DNA from: Sesbania bispinosa
Taxonomy: Eukaryota; Streptophyta; Magnoliopsida; Fabales; Fabaceae
DNA: 64,000 nucleotides
Direction: 5' to 3'
Assembly (NCBI GenBank): GCA_026901365.1
Contig: QLOH01000380.1
Location: 62,001-126,000 of the forward strand
Numbering within the stretch: position 1 is the stretch's first letter; the number at the start of each line of letters is the position of its first letter. Made by a program: the position numbers and the translations under genes. The notes beneath the pieces were generated by a model. It worked only from the letters and a program-made list of their open reading frames with translations. It was not told the origin of the DNA and did no database searches. Positions 34,414-46,245 of the stretch are shown here, in pieces.

Positions 34414-35797
34414 ATTTGCCATACGTATCCTTAGCTAGCAATTTACTTTTCTAATTTACTCTGTTAATAGGAGGGTAACGGTTTGCTAGATCAGAAAGAT
34501 TTTATTTAGATTGTGTTTTTTTCCTTCTTCTGCCAAGCATTGTTAATTAATCAAATACTAAAATCCAGTTATATATATATACAAGCAGCTTAGATACCAT
34601 TTCTTTCACTCTTCAGTTTAGTTATCTATTTTTATGTCAGACACAAATTTATATTCACAAGATCATATACACTAACACATAAGGGAAAGGTATAGCACTG
34701 CTTATAAAACTAACACTTACAAATTCAAAAGGTGTAGTTACAATTTTGCATAACCTAAATGGAGCATGCTGAATGAAAATATACGGTTGTCAAACCTAAA
34801 AACTATGTAAATTAAAATAACAGAGAAACCGTAATAAGAATCCTAAATTAAAATCTAAAAAACAAAGCCAACATCAAAGCTATTAAGGCCACATCAAGTA
34901 TATAAAAGAACTAAAAGCACTTTGAAAAATGTTATAAATTAGCATTCCGATGCTGAATATTTATCAGCAGTGATTACCATCAAGAAACTATTTGGACTAT
35001 GATTCATACCTTGAAAAGCTCCCCTGATCTTCACCTCAAAAGGTCTCTCCAACTCCAAATGTTAATTCTGCAAATTTTAAAAAGTGTATGGCCTTAACGT
35101 ACAACGTAAACCTTAAACCGAAGCCACTGAAGTATCCAATAATGAAGGCAACTGAACAAAAATTATCCTATAATGAATGCAAATCAAAAGATGAAACAAA
35201 TCAGAGTAACCAAAAGCATTACCTTAATGACAACTTAAACCGATGCTACTGGAAAAAAACATAACCAAATTCATAGAAAAAAAAATACACTAGAAGAAGA
35301 ATAGAAACTCACACTCAATGCACACAAATGCTTTAGATCTATCGAAGACGATGAATAGAAGCTGAATCAAACCACAAGTAAAGCTTCGATACCAAAGTCA
35401 TTCTTCTATGGAGCGATCAAATCTCATTCTGCAATGAATCTGCCATTGTTTCATATCTCCTATTGGTGAATGACGAGAGAATGAGAAAGAATCGACAATG
35501 ACGGTGGAATCGATGGCAGAGAGAAAAGCTTCTAAGGTAAAAGTGAATCTAAATCTTCTAAAGCTTTACATTAGGGTAAGAGCTTTTTCTAAAAAAAATA
35601 ATAATCTGTGACTGTGGCTAAATGTGTGCGGTGAACTAATACTCTAATAGTGACAAAAAAATAAAGGAGTGTAAGCAAAATATTTAACTTCCACCGACAG
35701 ATATTTAAACGGAGGGTGGAGATGGCTTTTAGGGATGAAAGATGTTCCATCCGTATAGATGTCCGAAGCCGTATGGTCTTTTTTTTTTGTAGTGTAT

Positions 35798-35952
35798 ATT
35801 AATAATTAATTATTAACTATTATGTATATGTATGCATTTATTACCTGGATAAAATTTCTTCAATCATATTTAATGATACTACATATATACTATACTACAT
35901 ATATACTATTAAATATTAACTATCATAGCTTTAAATAATTATAATATGTTTA
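35798..35952. repeat. 3' flank of unit D, with internal deletion
   Basis: Continues unit D from 'attaataattaattattaac', then jumps from 'aaaatgacttataaat' straight to the C-terminal coding sequence. About 420 bp present in units B and C are missing. Confidence 0.75.
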
Positions 35953-36539
35953 TTAAAATGACTTATAAATTTGCTCTTTGAATTCCTGGGTAAAAATACG
36001 GGAAGTGGTGGTGGAGTTGGTTGTGACAACAACATGTTTCTTAAATAAGTTCAACATCTTGACTTTCCCTTGAACTATTGAGAAGCTACCTATAGTAATA
36101 AACACCCCAAAATAAAGGTCCTTTTTGAAATATGGACTTGAAATAATAATGCACTGAGTAATCACATTTTTGGTCATAGTCATCCTTATTTTGCGTCTTG
36201 TCTTGACCCTCCTTGGTGGTCCTTTTGCCTCTCCCACCATGAAGCCATGGTTCTACAGAGTTGTGGTGGTGTTACTATACTCAAAGGATGTAAATTTGGG
36301 GGTTTTTTTATTGATACATCTACGATTAAGGTGGTGTTAGTGAGAGGATTGAGCTTTACCACATCTACACTGTTGATTTGCATGATGGGGTCCTTGACAT
36401 AAAACATTGTGAGTATCATAGCTATGAGTACTGTGGCTAGAAGCAGTAACAGGGCTAATGGGCAAACACATCGTTTCATGAAACCGGGGTGTTGGTCTTT
36501 GGTGAAATCAACCTCATTGCTCCTTGGTTGCTCCGCCAT
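35953..36539 (-). pseudogene. LEA_2/NHL-family pseudogene D (frameshifted)
   Basis: Starts MAEQPRSNEVDFTKDQHPGF at 36539 with an intact membrane segment and LEA_2 start (NTTLIVDVSIKKPPN). One or more inserted bases in the G/T runs near 36297-36310 shift the frame; the correct continuation (MVGEAKGPPRRVKTRRKIRM, ending TTTSRIFTQEFKEQI) lies in another frame at 35953-36240. The natural C-terminus is altered by the flank deletion. A double-product reading is unlikely. Confidence 0.88.
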
Positions 36540-37567
36540 GGCTTGCTAGGAAATTGAGATCAATGGGTTTTGGAAATTGCAACTATGTTTGGTTGTTTTG
36601 TTTTGCTATGCTCTTTTAAGCTTAAGGAAGTGTGGCCCATTGTTGTTAATTAATAAAGTTCTCTCTTTGTGTTTGGTGTGAGAAAATCCAATGTTTTAAG
36701 TTCTGAGATCGTTCTACTACTTCGTTTCATGTTTTAGTTCTATTTTGTTTATATTTGATTTATCATTAAACTTAGAATAATTATGACACTGCACCCCAAT
36801 TTAGGGTGGAGAGAGAGATCAAAAGAAAAAATAAAAAAGAGAGAAAATAATAGTTGTGATAAATTATATAGTATGAAAGAAAGAGAGAGATAAAAAGAAA
36901 AATGATTGTAAAATTTATAAGGGTATCAATATTATGGTTGACAAATTAAGAGAAATTGTTTTCATACAATAAGTATGTACAAAAATCTTGTATAACTATG
37001 AAAGTCATAAAAATAAAAAAAAAATGAAAAATGTGATGAATATTATGAAGAAAAGAGATAAAAAAAGTATTATATAAATTAATATATGTTTTTATTGTAT
37101 GGATTCAGTATCTCAAAAAACTTATGGTATATTGGATCTATATGACTACACATGAGCTTGGATGGTCTAAATTTCGTGCCACTAATCCTATAAATCACCA
37201 GGGGAAATAGTGATGCCTAGCAAGATTGTATTGCACTTCATCTAGTCTTTTTTTCAGATTCTTTTCAAAAGTGTCTTGGTTTTTTTTTATAAATTTTTTT
37301 AAATTATGTGTTACATGAATATTATTTTATATAAATTTCTTTAATTATTTAACATCTTTTTCTTCTTAATATATAATAAATGTGATGAATTAATTTGTTA
37401 ACTCATGAAGATTAGAAAAGATGAATAAAGTTACCTTTCTCATTAATTATCTTAATGAGTCTCAATTATTTTATGAGTAATTTTAAAAAAATGATATAAA
37501 TTGATACCAATAACTATAATATAGTTTGAAAGTGTGAAAAGTTATGATTCTTTTACCTTTAATTTAG
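36540..37567. other. Remainder of unit D 5' flank, then AT-rich DNA
   Basis: Homology to the array flanks runs to about 36870 ('gtgataaattatatagtatg') and then stops, marking the end of the tandem array. The rest, to 37567, is AT-rich with no recognised gene or element. Confidence 0.7.
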
Positions 37568-37829
37568 GCTTCGTTTGGCCCAGCTTATTCTGCACTTATA
37601 AGTTGCTTTAAAGCTAAAGTGAAAAATAAGAGTTTTCAAAAGTAAAGTATAAGTTGTTTGGCAGTTTGGTATTTTTTAAACTTAAAAGCCACTTTTAAAT
37701 TAAAAGTTGTTTGGTAAAATAAGATATTAAAATTATCTTATTTTCTTTAACATAAATAACATATAGTTATAAAATCCTAAATATTCCTTAAATCTTAAAT
37801 TATCATATCTCAATTTCTATTCCCCTTCA

Positions 37830-38200
37830 ATGCAAGTGTTATTTGATTCTGAACTCTATCCATGTAACCACCATCTACTGCTTTTCTAGGATTATATAAA
37901 TTTCTTCATCAATATTCACTTCTTCTTTGCACCTATCCATATATCCAGGAACATGATCACATTGTCAAATTCTTCATCTTGAACACCACATGTCTGAATA
38001 AAGTTATGGAATGTTGTTGTTGCAACTATGATCTTCTATTGTTTGACCAATGAATATGGCTCTATATCACATAAGATATGTCATCTTTTCTTCCAAACCC
38101 CAATTGTTCTTTCAATGATATTTCTTAGAGAAGAATGTGTATAATTAAATATTTCTTTTAAACCTTCTGCTTGATTACTATATCTAAAATCAATTCACCT
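37830..38200 (-). pseudogene. Harbinger nuclease (DDE_Tnp_4) remnant
   Basis: The minus strand reads EIFNYTHSSLRNIIERTIGVWKKR, then a stop, HILCDIEPYSLVKQ and IIVATTTFHNFIQTCGV. This matches the conserved 'NYRHSSLRNVIERTFGVWK...IVVACCxIHNFI' block of plant PIF/Harbinger transposases. Several stops interrupt it. Confidence 0.8.
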
Positions 38201-38449
38201 TATATACACATGTTGAAAGATTGAAAGATGTCAAATTAAATCAATAATAAATACACTGAAAGCCAACATTCCCTTTCTCATTCAAGCAAGAAAACCTTTC
38301 TTTATCAAATAACAAAAATGCTATAATGCTATTAAAAAATTATTACCAAGGGAAGCTATTATAAAATCAAAAAGCTATAATGCTATAAAAAAATTATTAC
38401 TAACTTTTTATGGTTAGTAAGATAAAAAAAAAAGTTACCTGCGAGATAA

Positions 38450-38830
38450 AATCTGTGTGCGTAACTGGGAAAGCTGAGAGCTGGTAGCGAAGCAGCTTCA
38501 GGTGGAGAGCTTCGACGTGGGCATGCAACAGCTACAGGCGGAGAGGTGCAGAGAGGCGGTGAACTTCGACGTGATCAAAGACGCGAATAGGCTCGAGGTG
38601 GGCAGCAGCTTCAGGCGGAGTGGTCAGCAGCTTCAGGCGGAGAGGTGTGCAAGCCGGTGAACTTCGACGTGATCAGAGACGAAAAGGGGGCAGCAGCTCC
38701 AGGCGGAGAGGGCGGCAGCTTCAGGCGGAGAGGGAAGCATCTTCAGGCGGAGTGGGCAGCAGCTGTAGGCGGAGAGGCTCGACATGAGTGGCTACAAGTG
38801 TTTGGCAGCTCCAGGTGAACTTCGACGTGG
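38450..38830. repeat. GC-rich minisatellite, CAGCTTCAGGCGGAG unit
   Basis: About ten copies of 'gcagcttcaggcggagaggt' (about 20 bp, with variants) alternate with three to four copies of 'ggtgaacttcgacgtgatca'. This is an isolated GC-rich island in AT-rich DNA. Confidence 0.88.
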
Positions 38831-39090
38831 GTGATCAGCTTGGCATGACCAGTGCAGAATGTATATAAAGGAGAAAGAATGAAATAATAAAATAAGAAGA
38901 AGGTAAGATTAGAGAGTACGTGGGGTTCGAGGTGGGAGCTGCTTGAAAAAGCAGCGAAAATGCTAAAAATACCAGCTTTTTTCTAAAGCTACATTTTATT
39001 ATTAAAATAAAGCTACTTATGATTTGTAAGAGCTTCTTAAAATTTCTGTTTGGTGAATATTAACATTAAAGATACTTTTTACAAAAGCTA

Positions 39091-40650
39091 CAAAATTTAA
39101 GATAATTGTAAGAAAAAATATAGAACTACTATAATTTCACTTTTAAAATTACCATTACCATTTTGACCAAGAAAAAAAATTACCATGACCGTCACACTGT
39201 CATACCATGTGCATCTGGGAGCATTTCATGACCATTTCATTTTTTTTTTTAATGTGCGTATAGTGTGAAACAATCACAGCACTACTTTGTAACAAGAACG
39301 TCTCCTTATTTATTCCCCGCTAGATGTCTGAAACAATGTCTCTTCTTTATGATGTGGCAGTGGAATTGAATATTTTATATATTCTCTCTGCAGGCAAGTG
39401 ACAACAAAACACGAGTTTAATTACTTTATCGACAAAGAGCAACTCTTCAAATTACAGAGAGGACGAGAAATGTGTGTTGTGGGAAAAATTATTACATACT
39501 CCGGACCATGACCACCACGTCATCTATAGTCTTGATCAATTAACATTTGACATATAAGTAAAATTCATAATCTGATCATAAATGACATGATAGTTCGAGA
39601 TCATCTAATAATTTCTCGTGTTGTGTGGTGTTTCATTTGTGCCGGTAGGTGGTAAGAGAACGGAAAATCCAAAAGCAATATAACGATTTACGAGGGGAAT
39701 GGTTTTTTGTATTCTATAAACCCATGATTCAACGTATGTTTTGCAAGAAAATTTAGGTGAAAGATTACAATCTATGAATTTTGGGTGAAATTAGTTTCAT
39801 AGCATAAGGTTCCAGTTCTTCTGGCCTTAATTTGAATGGGGTCGTGTGTTTTTTTCTTTTAAAAAACTCTAAGTTTATTTCATTTATTTCAAAAAAAAAA
39901 GTGTATTTCATTTATACTAGTGAAAAGTGTCTTGTGTAAAAAATTTATTAAGAGAAATAAAATAATATTGTAAATATAGTGGTTATTATATTGTATGGGT
40001 AGTTATTACTTATTATTTTGATGTGGTTGGAGTAATATCTTTTTCTTTAAAAATTCCAGATTTGATAAAAGTGGGGTTGGAGTAGATTTTTTTTAGCAAA
40101 AAAAAAGAACATGCTTTTTCAAATATCAATAATTGTTCTATGTTTTTTATTTTAGTTTTTTTAAAGATTAAGGGTATAATTGAAAATAAAAAATGAACGC
40201 ATCATATTATTTTCTTATAAAATCACTTGTTTTCTAATATCATAACACCAATTTTGAGCTTTTCCATTAAAAAGTTGGAATCAAATCAACGATAATTATC
40301 TTTTTAAATGTTTATTCAATCAACTAATGTTATTAATTAATTTGTTTGATCAATACTTGAATTTTTTTATCAATAAATATTAAATAAAATGAGATATTTA
40401 CAAAGCATCTCTAGCTTAACTTTTTACTAATTGGATTAATTTTAATTTTTTTTAAATAAAAGCTTCAAATATTTTATATTTTAATTTACTTTTTTATAAT
40501 TGGCAAAAGTACTCATACATTGCATGATATTAAAATGACGATGTATTACTATGTAGCAGACTTAATCTATACTTATGCTAAATAAGTCCAAACAAGATCT
40601 TCTCTTTTTAAATTAACATAAAACATAAAAAATTTATACGTGTGAGCTAA
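39091..40650. other. AT-rich intergenic DNA, no gene seen
   Basis: No open frames of note, no termini and no recognised repeats beyond A/T homopolymers. Confidence 0.6.
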
Positions 40651-41336
40651 ATACACTATGTCAAAAAAAAAGAATTAAGGGCGCTCTCGTATATCATAAA
40701 ATGGCGCTTTCGTGTGCACTAATAAAAACTGCTCTTGTATGGTCATTGAGAGGAGGGCGTGTCTAGAAACGCCCTAATGAAAGTCATTTAAGGCGCTTAA
40801 ACAAAACACGGAAACGCCCTCAGCGTTTTGGCAAATAGTGTTTCATTGGGAGGGCGCTATTTTTTGTTAACAAGGGCGCTCCTGGGAAGCGCCCTGAACA
40901 CTTCTCTGGTTGCCAAAGGAGGGCGCTTCTGGGAAACGCTCTGGTTTTCTTAGGGAGGACGCTTCTAGGAGCGCCCTCGTACTATTTTTTTTTTTTTGGG
41001 CTACTTCATTCAGATCCTCATATTTTTTAGCATACTATTTTTAATTGTTTTCATACCAATGAGGTACCTCTAAAACCATGCATATTCCTTATCATTCAAA
41101 CAATTATTAGATGTATGAATTTCATTCCATTTACACATTCACAACACAAACACAAGTAAGGTTCTCATCAATACTCCATATTAAGAATTCAAGACATGTA
41201 ATACTTTGAATAGTTTCCTAAATATATTTTTAACTTTTCTGAAAGTATGAAATACCTATACAACTACATAGAAGCAACCACAAATCATGACATGGAACAA
41301 TACTCAACTCAATTGGTAAATATATAACATACATGA

Positions 41337-41660
41337 CCTATAAAAATTTTGGCAGAGTTTTCTCTGTTTATTCAAGTTTTCCCAATTTATCAAATACCTG
41401 TAAAACTCCATACCAGCAGCCAGAATTTATCATTCAAACAGATCTAAAAAGTTTTGAATAGAATATGTTTAACAATATCCATTACCTAGATTTTTACGTT
41501 CATAACACTACTAGCTAGCTACTCATCTAAATTTACCTATAAAAATTTCGGCAGAGTTTCCTCTATTTTTTCAACATTTCCCAATTTAACAAACACATGT
41601 AAAACTCCATACCAGCAGCCATAATCCAGAATTTATCATTCAAAGAGTTATAATCAGTTC
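41337..41660. repeat. Tandem duplication inside CACTA 3
   Basis: 'ctataaaaattttggcagag' through 'aaaactccataccagcagcc' (about 41339-41422) recurs at about 41539-41621 with modest divergence, a period of about 200 bp. A third, shorter trace ('cagcatttcccctatttttt') occurs at 42192. Confidence 0.85.
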
Positions 41661-42328
41661 GGAATAGAACATCAAAGTATATAAAATTTACATAACTTAT
41701 CATTAATACACAACTTTGTACAACATTTTCAGATTACAAGTACACGTGTTTACTTACCATCAACAAGTACAAAACAATCACATGCAATTGGTTACTACAT
41801 GCTTTGCCCATTCTTCTCTAACCTCATCAAGCTGCTCCATAGTGTAAGTCGAGCATCGATGTTGAGGAAAGTACAATAAAAGCCAAAATTGATTTCAATA
41901 AAAGAAGTACTAAATGAGGAGAAAACTACTTACTTGTTATAACAATTCCAAATTACCTCTTTTGGTATAATGAGTGCATTTTGATTGATTATCTCCTTCA
42001 TAAAACGCATAACAAAAAGTCCGCAATTATTGTTGTTTGTTTGTCGTGGACACTACAAAAATAATTTATAATCAAATCCACTTACGTGATGATAAGTTAC
42101 GAATGAACACAAGAGTTCGCGCAACATTACCTGTATGCGGCACAAAGTGACAAATTTACTACATGCTGACCTAAATCATTCTAAAAATTGAGCAGCATTT
42201 CCCCTATTTTTTTAAGTATCACAAATTTATGAAACATATTTCTAATCCTAATATCAACAAGCTACATCAATATGAATAATAACAGTTCTAACACAATCAT
42301 TTTAATAAAAAAATATGATGGAAAAAAG

Positions 42329-42440
42329 GGTGCAACTAGCAGAAACAGAGGTGCAGTTAGCAGAAACAATGGTGCAGTTAGAAGAGACAGTGATGCAGAT
42401 AGCAGAAATAGTGGTGCAGGTAGCAGAAAGTATGGTGCAA
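42329..42440. repeat. 21-bp minisatellite
   Basis: Five to six near-tandem copies of 'gcagttagcagaaacaatgg' (+1 base), plus looser copies to 42500. The period is a multiple of three and one frame stays open (GAVSRNN-type heptads), but no start context or homology supports a protein. Confidence 0.88.
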
Positions 42441-43327
42441 TTAGCAAAAACACACATACATCAGAAACATGGTGGCACATAGCAGAAACAGTGGTGCAGG
42501 AAGCAACTACATTTTAGAAAAAACAAAAGGTGCAAACAGTGGAAAATGTGGTGTCAACAGCAACTTTCATTCAAGAAAAAAAAAACTACCTGCAGCTGCG
42601 TGAAGACGGAGAACGAAGGTTGCTCGCAAACGAAGAACGGAGCTGCTGCGCTGCTGCTTGCGGCGGAGGACGAAGCTTCTCGCGGCGGATAATGGGGCTG
42701 CTCGCGCGGAGGAGGAACTCCGTAGATCTGCGACGGGGACGGACGACGGACGCAAGACAGTGACGGCGGCGTTCGGCGGAGGGGAAAGGAGGCAGCGACG
42801 GCAGGCTTATGCAAAGGGAGGGAGAGAGAGCGTGCTCTGGTTTAGAGAGAGAAATGTTAGGGTTTAGAGAGAGAAGAGAGAGATGCTACTGCGCGGGAGA
42901 GAAAAAACCATAATTTTCACATAAGTATTACAGAGTTGGGTGCTTCCCATAGCACCCTAATAGGAGGGCACTTCCAGGAGCGCCCTCAAAACCGGGTTAT
43001 TAAAAGAAAAAGATTGTGTTCAGTAGGGCGCTCAAATAAAGCGCCCTAAAGAACTTATTGGGAGGGCGCTTTCATGGAGCACCCTCAACACCCAGCGTAT
43101 TAAAAAAAACTGTGCTCAGTTGGGCGCTCATAAGGGTCTTGGAGCACCCTTATCAGAGAAAGTAATTACAAATTCAGGACGCTCAAATAAAGCGTCCTAA
43201 CTTTTAATGGTAAGGGCGCTCCCGCCCAATTTTGAAGCGCCCTGACGTTAAAACGATCAATTTAAGCGCTAATCAACACGGGAGCTCCCTAAAGTAAGTG
43301 ATCTTATATCCTAAATTTGGCGTAGTG

Positions 43328-43600
43328 ATATATGTCCATTTTCATCATTAAAACATCAAATTAATATTCTAGTTTTTTATAAAATAAACTTGATAGCTAG
43401 TGAGTTTTTGAAGTATACTATCTATATACTCCTAGGATTTTGAATTGATATTTGAGTTTACAAGCCTTCCTTATGCAATGGCTCATAGTTTAGGTGACTA
43501 TTTATCTCTTTTAGCCTTTAACTTTTAATTAGTCTCTCCCTGCATAGAAAAAATAAGTAAAGGGAGATGGGATCACTTTGACGAACTCCTCTCGACGAGA
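43328..43600. other. Intergenic spacer
   Basis: AT-rich with no recognised content; separates the CACTA element from the LINE remnant. Confidence 0.5.
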
Positions 43601-43710
43601 AGAAAAGGTTCATCATTTCTCCATTCCAAAGCACCTGCATAGAAGGGAAAGATATAGAATGCCATAAAATCTAAAGGATATTATTAGGGATTTATATATC
43701 TTCCAAAATA

Positions 43711-43965
43711 TTAAAAAAAAGTCTTATTTAAGCTATTATAGGCATTTCTCAAGTTAGTCTTAATAGGCATGAGACTCTTTTGACCTCTTTCACTTCTCAT
43801 TGAATGGATAACCTTTTGAGCTAGAATAACATTATTACCAATATGCCTTCTTGGGACGAAGCTACTTTGCATCAAGTTGACAATTTTATTCATAATAGAT
43901 TTAAGCCTACTAGATATCATTTTCATAATAACTTTATATGAAACATTACATAAGCTAATGGGCAT
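43711..43965 (-). pseudogene. LINE reverse transcriptase fragment
   Basis: Reads PISLCNVSYKVIMKMISSRL, QSSFVPRRHIGNNVILAQKV, IHSMRSERGQKSLMPIK and NLRNAYNSL. This is the conserved 'RPISLCNVxYKIxxKxxxxRLK...QSAFxxGRxIxDNxxxAxE' region of plant LINE reverse transcriptases. The first catalytic Asp appears replaced (KTNLRNAY for K-D-x-KAYD). Confidence 0.88.
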
Positions 43966-44759
43966 AAATTGTTTAAGGTGAGAAACACCCTGTACTAAAG
44001 TGATAAGGGTACTATTAATATCAACTATACCTTTACTGGTTCATAGAAAATATCCTTCACCAAGGACTCCACTGGATTTGATATAAAATAGCTTGTAGTC
44101 CATTCTTCAATCTTCCTCGAAGCCTTAAGGTCGCCCATATCAAATAATGTCATTTTTATCTCAACATTTGAAACCTACATAGTCATCCATCTACAATATT
44201 CCTTCTCTAAAGGAGGGAAGCAACTCCCAAATAGATAAAGACTATAAGGCTATATAAGGGTCAAAGTTTTAGTTTACCCAGTAGAGAAAGAAACTAGTAT
44301 AGTCTAAGTGGGAAATGAAACCTTTAGCCATAAATTATCCCAATAAAGAAAGAAAAGTGGTCTTACCATCGTAGTTTTGAAGCATAACTCATAAATCTAT
44401 TCGCCCATATAATTCTATAAGCCTTCAAATTCACTCATATTCCTTCTAATCATGGTTACTCTATGGAACAACTTTAAGTTTTTTATTTCCAATCTTAAAC
44501 CATTAATTGGTATCTAGATTTTTCTTACCAAAAAAAATCTTCTTGCAACAAAGCTTCTTCGTAGCCTTTAAAAAGTCTAGCCTGTAGGGACTCTAAACAA
44601 TCATTAACCCCTTTGGACAATCTCATGGCAACCTTATGAAGTTAATTGAAAAGTATCTTCTTTCTTCAAATTATGTTTCCAAAAACTTTATCATTCCAAA
44701 CTTTGAGCTTAAATTGTATCAGGCTTACAATCTCTGCCAAGGAAAACTAAAGTTCTAAC

Positions 44760-45330
44760 TTTTTTTATCCACATCATGGAATCCCAAGTGCATCAACCAA
44801 GACGCCATAAAATTGAGGGGCCTTCTACCGCTATTTGGCATAACATCACGAGTAAAGGAGATAGAAATAGGGCATGATCTGACTTAAAGAAGGGGAAATG
44901 GATCACTGAAGCATTTTGGAATGCAAGTCTTCATTCCATGTTTATTACAACTTTAGCAATATGTTCAACCTCTACTCAAAGTGAATGGTATACCCAAAAA
45001 CCCATGTCAACATGCTCACAGTCTTCAATCACCGAGTTGAACGTTTCATTATTCCTCACATGAGTACTACTAGCTAGTGCTGCTAGATCTCTTGAAGTCA
45101 AAATGAATAGAGGTAAAATATCCACTTAAACACCAAGGGCCAAACACCCATGAATCAATATATCTCATATCTTCTAAAGTCCACAATGCATAAACACCAA
45201 ATGACATCGTCCCATAAACACCAAATGCCACCTGAATGGCCATTGGTATGTTAAAAGAAAAAAACAAAATGAAAGCCAAGCCCGCGAACAATTCTATTTG
45301 CATTATTTTTCGTACAATGAATTTCAATCA
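44760..45330 (-). pseudogene. LINE endonuclease remnant
   Basis: In shifting frames the minus strand shows HSGGIWCLW (a GGIWxLW block), a 'VDMGF-GIPFT' segment and AFQNASVIHFPFFKSDHALFL, the characteristic 'FP..xxxHLPxxxSDHxPI' end of the apurinic-type endonuclease. Highly degraded. Confidence 0.7.
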
Positions 45331-46051
45331 AAATAAGAAAGTACACTCATTTGTTTCTCATATCTTTAATCAACCTTGGGAAAGATTTGGACTACACGTC
45401 GCGACATTTTCCATGCTACTATATTCATTATTGCCATTAAGAGGGTAGGCCATTATTATGGCCTAAGCATTGCATTAAAGCATCCATTTGCATGGGGTTC
45501 ACATTGTTCTTAATGACGGAGTGCAAGTTTTTATTCATGATGATTGTCACTTGACCTGAATTAAGATTCAGAGGTTTAGGGGGAATGAAGCCTTCATTAA
45601 TTACTTCTTGTGTCTTATGAATAAATTGCATGTGGTTTCTATCAAGCCCTACCATGAATTATCCAAAAACTTATCATTCTCTCTCCCCCATAATATGCTT
45701 TTGCCAAACTTTGTTCCCCATTAATGTACTCGTTCGCAGGAGCACTTCATGCTCTTATTTTCTATTTTATTGGCCATCTCATTGGGCCACATGCGAAATT
45801 ATTTCCTTAACAAGCTACATGTTAGCAGTTTGGTTTCGAGAGATGTGGGCCCTCTTATCATTAAGGCCTACCTTTAATGCCCCGAGGATCTTTCTTCACA
45901 ACCTATTCCGGACACAAGTAACGACTAGTGTTGACGCCCCTACCATAATTTTTGGATTCGATCTAGAGACTTCAAGCTCATCAATAAGAACATTATCATC
46001 AATTCTCATGTTCTCAAAGGTTTCAGAACGTGACCTAAGAGATTTGTCCTC

Positions 46052-46245
46052 CTAACCAATTACATTATGTAACTGCTTACGACGCTGAGGTCGTTTGACT
46101 AACAACCACGATCCATAATGATCCTCAATTATTGGGCTTTTAATCATATTTGTTTCAGACTCTTGATTTAATGCTACAATAATTGTGATATGATCCGGAA
46201 GCGTGAAGATAGGAACATCTTGAAGATCAATTAACGGTAAATAAC
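46052..46245 (-). pseudogene. LINE ORF1 C-terminal fragment
   Basis: Contains SPIIEDHYGSWLLVKRPQRRKQ, matching the 'YGPWMxVxRRxRR' segment found after the zinc knuckle in plant LINE ORF1 (DUF4283-type) proteins. No knuckle cysteines remain upstream because of the junction at 46246. Confidence 0.65.

Larger units (their letters stand above)
31089..35794. mobile_element. CACTA transposon carrying receptor-kinase sequence (4706 bp)
   Basis: Perfect terminal CACTACAAAAAA (31089-31100) and TTTTTTTTGTAGTG (to 35794), flanked by TAT (31086-31088 and 35795-35797), the 3-bp duplication expected for CACTA. The uninterrupted target (GACACTATATTAATAATT) is visible in sister units at about 23955 and 28672. 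Subterminal blocks at 31110-31440 repeat 'gatgaccgtgggtaaaagct'. The interior has a transposase-associated domain scrap (32793-32996, minus strand) and an S-domain receptor-kinase segment (34122-34413, plus). No full transposase, so the copy is non-autonomous. Confidence 0.93.
37568..39090 (-). mobile_element. PIF/Harbinger transposon remnant
   Basis: The left end GGCTTCGTTTGGCCCAGCTT follows a TTA and resembles Harbinger termini. Decayed nuclease sequence lies at 37830-38200, and a GC-rich repeat at 38450-38830 where a promoter or leader would be. A matching right terminus was not found; similar AT-rich 'agctacttatgatttgtaag' sequence fades out by about 39090, so the right end is approximate. 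Confidence 0.6.
40654..43327. mobile_element. CACTA transposon, non-autonomous (2674 bp)
   Basis: Left end CACTATGTCAAAAAA (40654), right end TTTGGCGTAGTG (to 43327), flanked by ATA at 40651-40653 and 43328-43330. Subterminal regions (40680-40985 and 42950-43290) carry many direct and inverted 'agggcgcttc'/'ggaagcgccct' units. The interior holds a roughly 200-bp tandem duplication (41337-41660), a 21-bp minisatellite and a GC-rich stretch (42590-42850). No transposase was recognised. Confidence 0.92.
43601..46245 (-). mobile_element. Decayed L1-type LINE
   Basis: Read on the minus strand, the order is ORF1 tail (46052-46240), endonuclease (about 44760-45330) and reverse transcriptase (43711-43965), the arrangement of plant L1 elements. 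All parts are full of stops and frameshifts. The 5' end is lost at the LTR-like sequence beginning 46246. The 3' end near 43600 is not marked by a poly-A tail. Confidence 0.75.

Noticed and set aside
31089..35794. Possible complete receptor kinase gene
   Set aside because: Only one extracellular segment is present; no signal peptide, lectin, PAN, membrane or kinase part was found on either side.
42530..42870. Several overlapping open frames on both strands in a GC-rich patch
   Set aside because: High GC content removes stops in all frames. They lie in the interior of a CACTA element and have Arg/Ser-rich, biased composition without domains.
45630..46055. 141-residue plus-strand open frame
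   Set aside because: It lies antisense to the degraded LINE and has no recognisable domain; the minus-strand reading explains the sequence better.
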